Positions 1-5,488 are shown, counted from the first letter of the stretch. The stretch: DNA of 5,661 bases from Pseudomonadales bacterium (GCA_021736745.1 JAIPFG010000211.1:1-5661), one strand, 5' to 3'. Made by a program: numbers and translations. The notes: a model not told the origin generated them from the letters alone.

Positions 1-378
1 CCCCCGATAATGGAGTAGAGCCGCTAAGAGCTCGATATCCAGTGAGGTTCGGAATACAAGCCGCCAATTACCAGCTCCATCGCCTAAAAAGCCTGTGAGA
101 CCTTTGCTCGGATTTCCAATCTCAATATCTTGGGAGTTAAAGTGTTTAGTTTGACCAGGAGACAGAGAAAAGGAAGCAGTTCCAGAAGAGTATTGCCCGG
201 AGTCGTCAATACCGAATATGGTAACTGAACCGTTTTTATTTGAGTGGTTTATGACTCGAACAAAACCCTGTTGCAGGTTGTTAGTTGCAGGCGTAAAAAA
301 TAGAACTTCATAGTCTGCGCTTAGTGCAGATATGGGTAAGACTAAAATACACAGCGCAAAAACATAAAAACGTCTCAT
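1..378 (-). CDS. Secreted protein of unknown function, 5' part only
   Basis: The frame reads from an ATG at 378 leftwards without a stop to the window edge, giving 126 residues and no C-terminus. A GAAAGGATG ribosome-binding stretch lies just upstream of the ATG. The protein begins with a clear Sec signal peptide: MRR, a hydrophobic core to about residue 18, and a likely cut after ALSA (residue 21). The mature part starts DYEVLFFTPA and carries RVINHS, then IFGIDDSG, a stretch ending PGQTKHFNS, then GNPSKGL and NWRLVFRTSLDIE. From memory this pattern (IDDSG, then the HFNS-like block, then GxWRL and LDIE) recurs in many uncharacterised secreted proteins of marine gammaproteobacteria, where it often looks like a beta-rich module. 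I cannot name a function. It probably acts in the periplasm, at the surface or outside the cell. The neighbouring tRNA has no evident link to it. Confidence 0.8.
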   Translation of the reverse strand, partial: MRRFYVFALCILVLPISALSADYEVLFFTPATNNLQQGFVRVINHSNKNGSVTIFGIDDSGQYSSGTASFSLSPGQTKHFNSQDIEIGNPSKGLTGFLGDGAGNWRLVFRTSLDIELLAALLHYRG

Positions 379-411
379 GGCGCATCCTTTCGAAATTAAC
401 GTTATGTCGCG

Positions 412-417
412 ATTATA
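412..417 (-). promoter_or_regulatory. Candidate -10 box (TATAAT) for the secreted-protein gene
   Basis: On the minus strand TATAAT occurs at 417-412, about 34 bases upstream of the ATG at 378, in a very AT-rich stretch. No good -35 hexamer lies 16-18 bases further upstream (the best is TTAGGT), so the promoter is a candidate only. The rest of 418-542 is AT-rich, and I see no gene in it. Confidence 0.4.
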
Positions 418-542
418 AATTTACTTAAATACCAAACCTAAATAAAGCAATAAATAAGGTTTCACTTAGAAGCTAACAGTCACTACAACGGACACTAAAT
501 TAGAAAATTGACGTTTTTTGATAGCGCGCCTTTAGAGGAGAA

Positions 543-560
543 TTTAAAATTTCTTTTAAA
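543..560 (-). repeat. AT-only hairpin downstream of the tRNA (trailer or weak terminator)
   Basis: Read on the minus strand, this is a perfect 7-bp inverted repeat, TTTAAAA and TTTTAAA, around a GAAA tetraloop. It starts 11 bases after the CCA end of the tRNA. The stem has no G-C pair and no T-run follows, so it is a poor intrinsic terminator. It may be a 3' trailer structure used in tRNA end processing, or it may be chance in AT-rich DNA. Confidence 0.3.
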
Positions 561-571
561 TCAATATGTTA

Positions 572-648
572 TGGCGCCCCCGGAGAGATTCGAACTCCCG
601 ACCAACCGGTTCGAAGCCGGTTACTCTATCCAGCTGAGCTACGGAGGC
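572..648 (-). tRNA. tRNA-Arg (anticodon UCG)
   Basis: This is a 77-nt cloverleaf on the minus strand. The acceptor stem pairs GCCUCCG with CGGGGGC, followed by discriminator G and an encoded CCA. The D arm contains GCUCAGCUGGAUAGAGU. The anticodon stem ACCGG/CCGGU encloses the loop CUUCGAA. The T arm GGGAG-UUCGAAU-CUCUC carries the standard TTCGA signature. The anticodon UCG lies at 614-612 and reads CGA, and by wobble other CGN arginine codons. All stems close apart from G-U pairs, so the gene looks functional. It stands alone, with no second tRNA in the window and no duplicated 3' end or integrase to suggest use as an attachment site. Confidence 0.97.
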
Positions 649-663
649 GTGGAAAGATCGGCT

Positions 664-717
664 ATTCTACCAGCCTATAACCAACAGCTCTATAGGTTTC
701 CAGTATCATTTTTGCAA
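664..717 (-). promoter_or_regulatory. Candidate promoters of the tRNA-Arg gene
   Basis: Two sigma-70-like candidates are visible on the minus strand. One has TTGCAA (717-712), a 17-bp spacer and TATAGA (694-689), which would give a leader of about 34 nt. The other has a better -10, TAGAAT (669-664), followed by a short G/C-containing discriminator. It would start about 9 nt before the mature tRNA, which suits a tRNA gene, but its -35 (TAGAGC) is weak. Sequence alone does not decide between them. Confidence 0.45.
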
Positions 718-828
718 GATTATTGCGGAAGTCTGAGTGGTACCTTTTTTATGTGATGACAAACCGTATGCAGGTTATACCTTTGCATCATGATATGGTG
801 ATGGATAGAGGTATTTTCTGTTTTCCCC

Positions 829-855
829 TATTCGATTAACCGTTATAATCGAATA
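829..855. promoter_or_regulatory. Inverted repeat enclosing a consensus -10 box upstream of the cytochrome gene
   Basis: TATTCGATTA (829-838) and TAATCGAATA (846-855) are perfect 10-bp inverted arms around the 7-base spacer ACCGTTA. TATAAT (844-849), an exact -10 hexamer for plus-strand transcription, runs from the spacer into the right arm. The -35 position holds only TTTTCC. A second palindrome, AATTCGAATT (865-874), carries the same ATTCGA core a little downstream. A weak -35 plus a palindrome over the -10 fits a regulated promoter with an operator, but the regulator is not identifiable. The rest of 757-910 shows no gene. Confidence 0.5.
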
Positions 856-895
856 CTAATAACAAATTCGAATTCATTGATATTAATTGTTTTTT

Positions 896-902
896 AAAGG
901 GG
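896..902 (+). promoter_or_regulatory. Ribosome-binding site fixing the GTG start of the cytochrome gene
   Basis: AAAGGGG lies 8 bases upstream of the GTG at 911. The same frame is open back to a TTG at 887, but that codon would place the ribosome-binding sequence inside the gene and has no comparable sequence ahead of it. GTG at 911 is therefore preferred. Confidence 0.6.
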
Positions 903-910
903 TAGTTTTA

Positions 911-1387
911 GTGATTGGCCATAACAACAGAATTAAGCACCGAGGTTTAATTTTTTTCATTTCATTGGGGACTATGCTACTGGCGACTACTTCAGTTTGG
1001 TCTGCGAGCGATTCAGAGCTTGAAATCATTGCTCGGATCAAGCCTGTGGGAATGGTATGTATAGCGGGCGAACCCTGTGAAAAATCAGCGCCAACGGAAG
1101 AGACCTCCGCTTCTACAGTATTGGCTAACGCAGCGCCAGTGGCCGGAAGATCTGGAGAGGCCGTTTACAATAGTGCTTGTGTCGTGTGCCATGGAGCCGG
1201 TGTTGCTGGGGCACCCATTGTGGGAAATAAGGATGCCTGGTCGAGCCGAATTGCCAAGGGCGATGAGGCCTTATTCAATAGCGCTATAAATGGCATCAAT
1301 GCAATGCCGCCTCGTGGTACTTGTATGGGCTGTTCGGATGAGGAGCTACAAGCGGCTGTTAAGTACATGACTGACAGCAGTCAATGA
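911..1387 (+). CDS. Cytochrome c5-type periplasmic c-type cytochrome
   Basis: The 158-residue product is a small monohaem electron carrier expected in the periplasm, free or membrane-tethered. A signal sequence spans about residues 7-32 (positive RIKHRG, a hydrophobic core, and an end near VWSA). A segment with IIARIKPVGMVC and Cys50/Cys56 follows, then an Ala/Thr-rich linker (about 57-78). The haem domain has CVVCH at 90-94, where the two Cys bind haem and His94 is the proximal ligand. Met132 in AMPPRG is the expected distal ligand. Cys138 and Cys141 (TCMGCSDEEL) match the extra Cys pair typical of cytochrome c5, probably a disulfide and not a second haem site, because no His follows. The family donates electrons to terminal oxidases or other respiratory acceptors, but the exact partner cannot be read here. 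The gene appears to be transcribed alone. A TTG at 887 in the same frame is a less likely start. Confidence 0.92.
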   Translation: MIGHNNRIKHRGLIFFISLGTMLLATTSVWSASDSELEIIARIKPVGMVCIAGEPCEKSAPTEETSASTVLANAAPVAGRSGEAVYNSACVVCHGAGVAGAPIVGNKDAWSSRIAKGDEALFNSAINGINAMPPRGTCMGCSDEELQAAVKYMTDSSQ

Positions 1388-1418
1388 TTAAACGCTTAAA
1401 CTTGAGTTAATTCAGTAT

Positions 1419-1488
1419 CTTAGAGGTGCAAACCTAAGTTCGATTTTTGCATTGAACAACGAATAAGCACCTCTTGTGCATAAAATCG
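1419..1488 (+). promoter_or_regulatory. Structured spacer between the cytochrome and c-di-GMP genes
   Basis: Several complementary segments overlap here. CTTAG (1419-1423) and CTAAG (1434-1438) flank a small AGGT-GCAA-ACCT hairpin that is followed by a short T-run (1444-1448), which could be a weak terminator for the cytochrome gene. AGAGGTGC (1422-1429) is also exactly complementary to GCACCTCT (1467-1474). CGATTTTTGCA (1441-1451) pairs with TGCATAAAATCG (1477-1488) with one bulge. These pairings compete or form a pseudoknot. I find no convincing sigma-70 promoter for the downstream gene in 1388-1516, so it is unclear whether this is a 3' end, a leader, or both. Confidence 0.35.
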
Positions 1489-1516
1489 ATCCATCATGCT
1501 GATCTAAATGGGCTAG

Positions 1517-3271
1517 ATGAATATCTTAGAGCAAAGCATACGAGGTGAGCTGGTGCGAATTTTACTGGTCAATGATCAGCACACCGAGCGACTCTTGCTG
1601 GACCATTTTCTACGGCAGATAGAAGGATTAAATTACGAATTAACCTGGTGCTGCTCCGTTGGTAAAGCGCTTCGTGCACTCACGAATGAAAGTTTCGATA
1701 TTATTTTTACTGAGTATCTGTTTAGTAACGATACCGGTAATGAGTTTCTCAGCGAAGCTAAGGCTTTAAATCCCTCCGCACAAATTATTGTAGTGAGTGC
1801 TGAAATGGACAGTACCCTGGGAGCCTCGCTCATTAAGGCCGGGGCAACGGATTACCTGGTGAAGGGGGAAACCAATGTTTTTTCCTTGGAACGTTCGTTA
1901 CGCTACGTGTTACAGCTTAGAAATGCCCACCAGCAACTTTCCTACCATGACCATTATGATGCCCTGACGGGCTTGGTTAATCGTACCTTATTTAACGATC
2001 GGTTGGCACACGCCATACAACGTGCTGAAAGGTCGCGGCAAAAAGTGGTTTTGCTGGTGATCAATCTGGATAATTTTAAAAATATCAATCTTTCTTATAG
2101 CCGCGAAGCCGGCGATATGGTGATTCAAGCGGTGGCTAGCCGGCTACAATCCTGCGTACGTAAAAGTGATAGCTTGGCGCGTAGCAGCGGCGATGAATTT
2201 GCTGTCATTTTAGAGGGAGTGACGGCGGAATCTGATGTTTTACGGATGGTGCATCAGATTATCGATGAGTTGAGCAAGCCGTATAGCGTTCCCGGGGATC
2301 AAACCCATATGGGGTGCAGCATTGGCATTTCCTTTTATCCTGCGGCGGGAATGAATGCGGAATCGTTATTGCGGGCGGCAAATTTGGCGATGAGTCAGGC
2401 GAAGACCGAGCGCGGTTGCAGTTACTGTTTCTACACTAGGGAATTGAGCGCTAAAGCCTCTAATCAGCTGGTGATGGAGGCTGAGTTTAGGCGAGCGTTG
2501 CGCCGCAACGAATTTAGACTATTGTTCCAACCGCGCATCGATATTGTCACCGGTGAAATTGTCGGAATGGAAGGGTTGATCCGCTGGCAGCATCCAACTC
2601 GCGGGCTTTTGTCTCCGGATGAATTTATCCCGTTAGCGGAAGAAACGGGTCTTATTGTTACCATGGGCTATTGGGTGATTCATCAAGCCTGCCTCTCGTT
2701 GAAATTATTACAGGAGCAGGGTTCCAATGTCCATATTGCGGTGAATCTGTCGTTTCGTCAGTTTCAGGATAAAAATTTGAAGGAAACTGTTGCGAAAATT
2801 ATTCGTAAAACCCAGGTCGATGCCCGTTTTCTCGAATTTGAATTAACGGAAACAGCGGTTATGGCCAATGAAGATGAAACGCGCCGTTGTATGGATGGCT
2901 TAAGCAAGCTGGGGGTGCACTTTTCACTGGATGATTTTGGCACCGGCTATTCTTCGTTTGCGCACATCCAAGGTTTGCCAATCACCTCGTTGAAAGTGGA
3001 TAAAAGTTTTGTGCAAAATGCCGTCAATAAAAAAGGTGATGCAGTGATTGTTAAAGCCATTATCAACCTAGCGCATAATCTCGGTATGGACGTCATCGCT
3101 GAAGGCGTGGAAAGCTTTGATCAACTTGCGTTGTTGCGTGACTTTAAATGCGATCAGGTACAGGGTTATTTTTACAATAAAGCGATTTCTTTTGATAATA
3201 TTTGTAATAGTCTCATACAGCAAAAGGTTAAAGCAGAAGATGAGGCTTCGGCAAAATTACTGCTTGTATAG
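1517..3271 (+). CDS. Receiver-GGDEF-EAL protein, probable c-di-GMP phosphodiesterase
   Basis: This 584-residue cytoplasmic protein is predicted to control c-di-GMP. A receiver domain spans about 13-134. It has Asn19-Asp20 where an acidic pair is usual and Glu66 (FTEYLF) at the phosphoacceptor Asp position, while Ser94 and Lys116 are kept. The GGDEF domain (about 142-310) reads SGDEF (224-228). Asn183 replaces the first, metal-binding Asp of DxDxFK, and NLSYSREAGD replaces NDxxGHxxGD, so cyclase activity is doubtful. An RxxD inhibitory-site motif (RKSD, 215-218) remains. The EAL domain (about 320-570) keeps Glu352 (as EGL), Asn410, Glu445 (ELTE), Asp472-Asp473 (DDFGTG), Lys493, Asp495, Glu529 (EGVE) and Gln549, so hydrolysis of c-di-GMP to pGpG is likely. 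No membrane segment is seen. ATG 1517 lacks a clear ribosome-binding site, and GTG 1553 is an alternative start. The next gene faces it 33 bp away, with no terminator hairpin visible between them. Confidence 0.93.
   Translation: MNILEQSIRGELVRILLVNDQHTERLLLDHFLRQIEGLNYELTWCCSVGKALRALTNESFDIIFTEYLFSNDTGNEFLSEAKALNPSAQIIVVSAEMDSTLGASLIKAGATDYLVKGETNVFSLERSLRYVLQLRNAHQQLSYHDHYDALTGLVNRTLFNDRLAHAIQRAERSRQKVVLLVINLDNFKNINLSYSREAGDMVIQAVASRLQSCVRKSDSLARSSGDEFAVILEGVTAESDVLRMVHQIIDELSKPYSVPGDQTHMGCSIGISFYPAAGMNAESLLRAANLAMSQAKTERGCSYCFYTRELSAKASNQLVMEAEFRRALRRNEFRLLFQPRIDIVTGEIVGMEGLIRWQHPTRGLLSPDEFIPLAEETGLIVTMGYWVIHQACLSLKLLQEQGSNVHIAVNLSFRQFQDKNLKETVAKIIRKTQVDARFLEFELTETAVMANEDETRRCMDGLSKLGVHFSLDDFGTGYSSFAHIQGLPITSLKVDKSFVQNAVNKKGDAVIVKAIINLAHNLGMDVIAEGVESFDQLALLRDFKCDQVQGYFYNKAISFDNICNSLIQQKVKAEDEASAKLLLV
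1542..1555 (+). promoter_or_regulatory. Possible internal ribosome-binding site and alternative GTG start
   Basis: GAGGTGAG (1542-1549) precedes an in-frame GTG at 1553, with 7 bases between GAGG and the codon. Initiation there would give a 572-residue protein starting MRILLVND, which is how many receiver domains begin. The ATG at 1517 has no comparable sequence upstream. This could be the real start or a second one. Confidence 0.4.
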
Positions 3272-3304
3272 AATTATTGATTAATTTTAGTCCTTCCTAA
3301 TGAA

Positions 3305-4825
3305 TCATACCGAATTTCTCCCCACCATCTGATCAAATTTCCGATAACCCAGTGCTTCCATCAGGTGACAGGATGCGATGTTGTCACTGGTATCCAAATC
3401 GGCAATAGTGCGGGCTACCTTAAGGATACGGTGATATGCGCGTGCTGACAGGTTAAGTTGTTCTATGGCCCGTGAGATTAACTGTTGATCTTTTTTTTGG
3501 AGTGCACAATAGGCGTCTATCTCCGGTGCCGATAACGCCGCATTAATTTTCTGCTGGCGTAGATGCTGAAGTTTTCTGGCGGCAAGGACTCGAGCTTTAA
3601 CCTGAACACTGGTTTCCGCTTGAGTCGTTTGCGGGTTAAGTAATTCGTGGGTATTGGTCGCCACTTCAATTTGCATATCAATACGATCCAGTAACGGACC
3701 GGATATTTTGCGGCTATAGCGGTTTACCTGATCTGGCGTACAGCGGCAATGCCCCTTGGGAGAACCTTTGTAGCCACAGGCGCAGGGGTTCATCGCAGCG
3801 ATAAGCTGAAATTGGGCAGGGAAACAGACCTGTCGATTCGCTCTGGATATGATAATTTCACCGGACTCAAGGGGTTCACGTAAGACCTCTAAAACACGTT
3901 TATCAAATTCGGGAAACTCATCCATAAAAAGCAAACCTCGATGGGCAAGAGAGATTTCTCCCGGCTTGGGGTTACTGCCGCCACCGACAAGCGCCGCTGC
4001 GGAGGCTGTATGGTGGGGTGATCGAAAGGGTGGATACCGCCAGGTTTGCGGGTCAAAATGATGGTTTGATAGAGATTGTATCGCGGCAACTTCCATGGCG
4101 TCTGATTCTGATAAATCAGGCAAGAGGCTGGGTAGCCGGCTGGCAAGCATGCTTTTACCGGTTCCAGGTGGCCCGATGAGTAAGAGATTATGGCCACCGC
4201 TAGCAGCAATTTCGAGTGCACGTTTTGCCTGATGCTGCCCTTTAACGTCGGACAAATCGAATCTGTCGAAATTACGCTTAACCACGGGTTTAGGTTGATA
4301 ATAGTTAAGCGATTGTTGGCCACAGAGATGGGCGCTGATTTCCAACAGATGGTGAACAGCAAAGGTTTGAGCTTGTGCCGGTAAGGCGGCTTCTTCCGCA
4401 TTTTCGAAGGGCACTACGAGCGATCGCTGCTGTTGAGTGCATTGCAGTGCAGCGGGCAGTACGCCATGAATCGGGCGTAGTTGGCCGGTAAGGGCAAGTT
4501 CTCCGAGAAATTCATATTGTTCAATTGAGCTTTTGGGGATCTGTCCAGAAGCCACCAAAATGCTAAGGGCAATAGCTAAGTCAAAGCGACCTCCTTCTTT
4601 GGGTAAATCAGCGGGCGCCAAATTAATGGTGATACGTCGGGTCGGAAACTCGAATTGAGAGTTAATGATGGCGCTACGCACACGATCCTTGCTCTCTTTA
4701 ACTGCTGCTTCCGGCAGCCCGACGATGGATAGACTGGGCAGCCCGTTAGACAGGTGGGTTTCTACGGTAACCAGTGGTGCGTCGATGCCTAGATTGGCGC
4801 GGGCATAGGTAATGGCTAGACTCAT
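3305..4825 (-). CDS. comM: ComM/YifB-family AAA+ ATPase (branch-migration helicase)
   Basis: The 506-residue product has the full architecture and usual length of the ComM (YifB, Mg-chelatase-like) family. Residues 1-170 form the N-terminal domain with hallmarks GLPEAAVKESKDRVRSAI and INLAPADLPKEG (around 36-78). The AAA+ core follows, with Walker A GPPGTGKS at 218-225 and Walker B LLFMDEFPEF at about 298-307 (Asp302, Glu303). Four cysteines, Cys348, Cys350, Cys360 and Cys362 (NPCAC and HCRC), look metal-binding. SGPLLDRID (375-383) and a C-terminal helical domain (SARAYHRILKVARTIADL) complete the fold. In naturally transformable bacteria ComM is a hexameric helicase that extends heteroduplex DNA during integration of taken-up DNA. 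It is widely conserved, so its presence alone does not prove competence. AAGGAAGG at 4837-4830 supports the ATG at 4825. It starts 42 bp after ubiK and is probably cotranscribed with it. Confidence 0.97.
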   Translation of the reverse strand: MSLAITYARANLGIDAPLVTVETHLSNGLPSLSIVGLPEAAVKESKDRVRSAIINSQFEFPTRRITINLAPADLPKEGGRFDLAIALSILVASGQIPKSSIEQYEFLGELALTGQLRPIHGVLPAALQCTQQQRSLVVPFENAEEAALPAQAQTFAVHHLLEISAHLCGQQSLNYYQPKPVVKRNFDRFDLSDVKGQHQAKRALEIAASGGHNLLLIGPPGTGKSMLASRLPSLLPDLSESDAMEVAAIQSLSNHHFDPQTWRYPPFRSPHHTASAAALVGGGSNPKPGEISLAHRGLLFMDEFPEFDKRVLEVLREPLESGEIIISRANRQVCFPAQFQLIAAMNPCACGYKGSPKGHCRCTPDQVNRYSRKISGPLLDRIDMQIEVATNTHELLNPQTTQAETSVQVKARVLAARKLQHLRQQKINAALSAPEIDAYCALQKKDQQLISRAIEQLNLSARAYHRILKVARTIADLDTSDNIASCHLMEALGYRKFDQMVGRNSV

Positions 4826-4867
4826 GCTTCCTTCCTTGGAGACAGAATAAAGAAAATTTTCCTGGGC

Positions 4868-5173
4868 TTACTTGGGTTTTCCGGCAGTGGGTTTCTTTGT
4901 GGGTGATTTTTTTCGGGTTGTTTTTTTCTTGGCAATCTCTGCCTCAAGCTGCGACAGCGTTAATTCCATTTGTTCAAGTTTCCCCCGGGTTCGCTTTAGC
5001 ACGGCAACTTGGGCGTCAAATTCATCGCGGCTGACTAAATCGAGCTTACTGATGGCGATTTGTAAAATAGCGCGGATATTTTTTTCAATTTCCTGCTGGG
5101 TATTTTTGGCGGTTTGAGGTAACGCCTCCGCTATTTGTCGACCAATTTGAGCAATGATATCGGGACTGATCAT
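4868..5173 (-). CDS. ubiK: UbiK-family ubiquinone biosynthesis accessory factor (YqiC/BMFP)
   Basis: The 101-residue protein matches the UbiK (YqiC, DUF526) family in length and pattern. The N-terminal half (about 3-45, with IAQIGRQIAEALP and IRAILQIAISKLDLVSRDEFD) is an amphipathic helical region of the kind reported to interact with membranes. Residues about 51-84 (VLKRTRGKLEQMELTLSQLE) form the conserved C-terminal coiled coil used for oligomerisation. The last 20 residues are a Lys/Thr/Pro-rich basic tail, longer than the minimal family core. In enterobacteria UbiK works with UbiJ to help the Ubi enzyme complex make ubiquinone under aerobic conditions. A GAGG element at 5183-5180 supports the ATG at 5171-5173. 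comM follows 42 bp downstream, a common gammaproteobacterial arrangement. Confidence 0.94.
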   Translation of the reverse strand: MISPDIIAQIGRQIAEALPQTAKNTQQEIEKNIRAILQIAISKLDLVSRDEFDAQVAVLKRTRGKLEQMELTLSQLEAEIAKKKTTRKKSPTKKPTAGKPK

Positions 5174-5204
5174 GCTTTACCTCATCTGTTGCAAATGATT
5201 GGCT

Positions 5205-5210
5205 ATTCTA
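5205..5210 (-). promoter_or_regulatory. Candidate -10 box (TAGAAT) for ubiK-comM
   Basis: TAGAAT on the minus strand at 5210-5205 lies about 32 bases upstream of the ubiK ATG. No good -35 hexamer is present 16-18 bases further up (CGTCTC). The ten bases TAGAATAGCC are identical to a segment just upstream of the tRNA-Arg gene, which mildly supports a promoter role. Confidence 0.35.
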
Positions 5211-5303
5211 ACACGGAATTTTTGTGAGAGACGCCTCTTCGCTTCAGCATTCCTTAAAGTCTTAGTTAGCCAGTGCTTAATAGTGCGCCGGCCAATCTTT
5301 TTT

Positions 5304-5319
5304 GCACTAAATCAGGGTG
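5304..5319 (+). promoter_or_regulatory. NtrC-like site 1 (imperfect)
   Basis: GCACTAAATCAGGGTG begins with the GCACY half-site of the NtrC consensus (GCACY, five bases, RGTGC), but the right half is shifted or degenerate. It is the upstream member of a pair 32 bp apart. Its centre is about 129 bp before the expected sigma-54 transcription start, a typical enhancer distance. Confidence 0.4.
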
Positions 5320-5335
5320 TTTAGTGGTTGCAAGC

Positions 5336-5351
5336 GCACCAAATAAGGGCG
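5336..5351 (+). promoter_or_regulatory. NtrC-like site 2 (imperfect)
   Basis: GCACCAAATAAGGGCG repeats site 1 with three differences, exactly 32 bp downstream, about three helical turns, so both would face the same side of the DNA. The left half GCACC is consensus and the right half is not. Its centre is about 97 bp before the expected transcription start. NtrC is the natural candidate binder given the sigma-54 promoter, but this is inferred. Confidence 0.4.
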
Positions 5352-5382
5352 CCAATAAATTTTCTATAATGGGAGAGCCTTT

Positions 5383-5395
5383 TAACCTATTGATA
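5383..5395 (-). promoter_or_regulatory. IHF-binding site (perfect consensus match)
   Basis: On the minus strand the sequence TATCAATAGGTTA matches the IHF consensus WATCAANNNNTTR at every defined position and lies in AT-rich DNA. It sits between the paired NtrC-like repeats and the sigma-54 promoter, centred near -52. That is where IHF bends DNA to bring an enhancer-bound activator to the polymerase. Confidence 0.6.
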
Positions 5396-5414
5396 AATAT
5401 TAATAAAAACAGAC

Positions 5415-5430
5415 TGGCACGCTCTATGCC
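5415..5430 (+). promoter_or_regulatory. Sigma-54 (RpoN) promoter
   Basis: TGGCACGCTCTATGCC matches the -24/-12 consensus TGGCACG-N4-TTGC except for one base in the -12 element (ATGC for TTGC). The invariant GG (5416-5417) and GC (5428-5429) have the required 10-bp spacing. Transcription would start near 5441, giving a leader of about 48 nt before the porin ATG at 5489. Confidence 0.75.
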
Positions 5431-5488
5431 TTTGCAAGTATATGAATTAATACAGCACTACACAATTTCAGACAGGAGATTCAGAATA

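Noticed and set aside
572..648. tRNA-Arg as an integration (att) site for a mobile element
   Set aside because: No integrase, no direct repeat of the tRNA 3' end and no compositional break are seen on either side within the window.
508..756. An 82-codon plus-strand open frame containing PPERFELPTNRFEAGYS
   Set aside because: It is the antisense translation of the tRNA-Arg gene. This peptide is a well-known artefact of reading across tRNA genes, and there is no ribosome-binding site or family support.
877..890. FNR/Anr-type box near the cytochrome start (TTGAT-N4-ATTGT)
   Set aside because: Only the left half matches TTGAT-N4-ATCAA, and its position just before the ribosome-binding site is poor for an activator.
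1322..1333. Second CxxC in the cytochrome (CMGC) as another haem site
   Set aside because: The residue after the second Cys is Ser, not His. This pair is typical of cytochrome c5 and more likely a disulfide.
1419..1516. Possible c-di-GMP (GEMM) riboswitch before the GGDEF-EAL gene, suggested by GTGCAAACC
   Set aside because: Only a short GCAAACC-like match is present. The second conserved block, the tetraloop-receptor arrangement and the paired stems of the GEMM-I class are absent.
3272..3304. Bidirectional terminator between the two convergent genes
   Set aside because: The 33-bp gap is AT-rich, without a GC-containing stem or matched T-runs, so no terminator can be supported.
3889..4401. 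A 170-codon minus-strand open frame
   Set aside because: It lies wholly inside comM in another frame, has low-complexity, unconserved-looking sequence, and crosses the Walker A region that comM clearly encodes.
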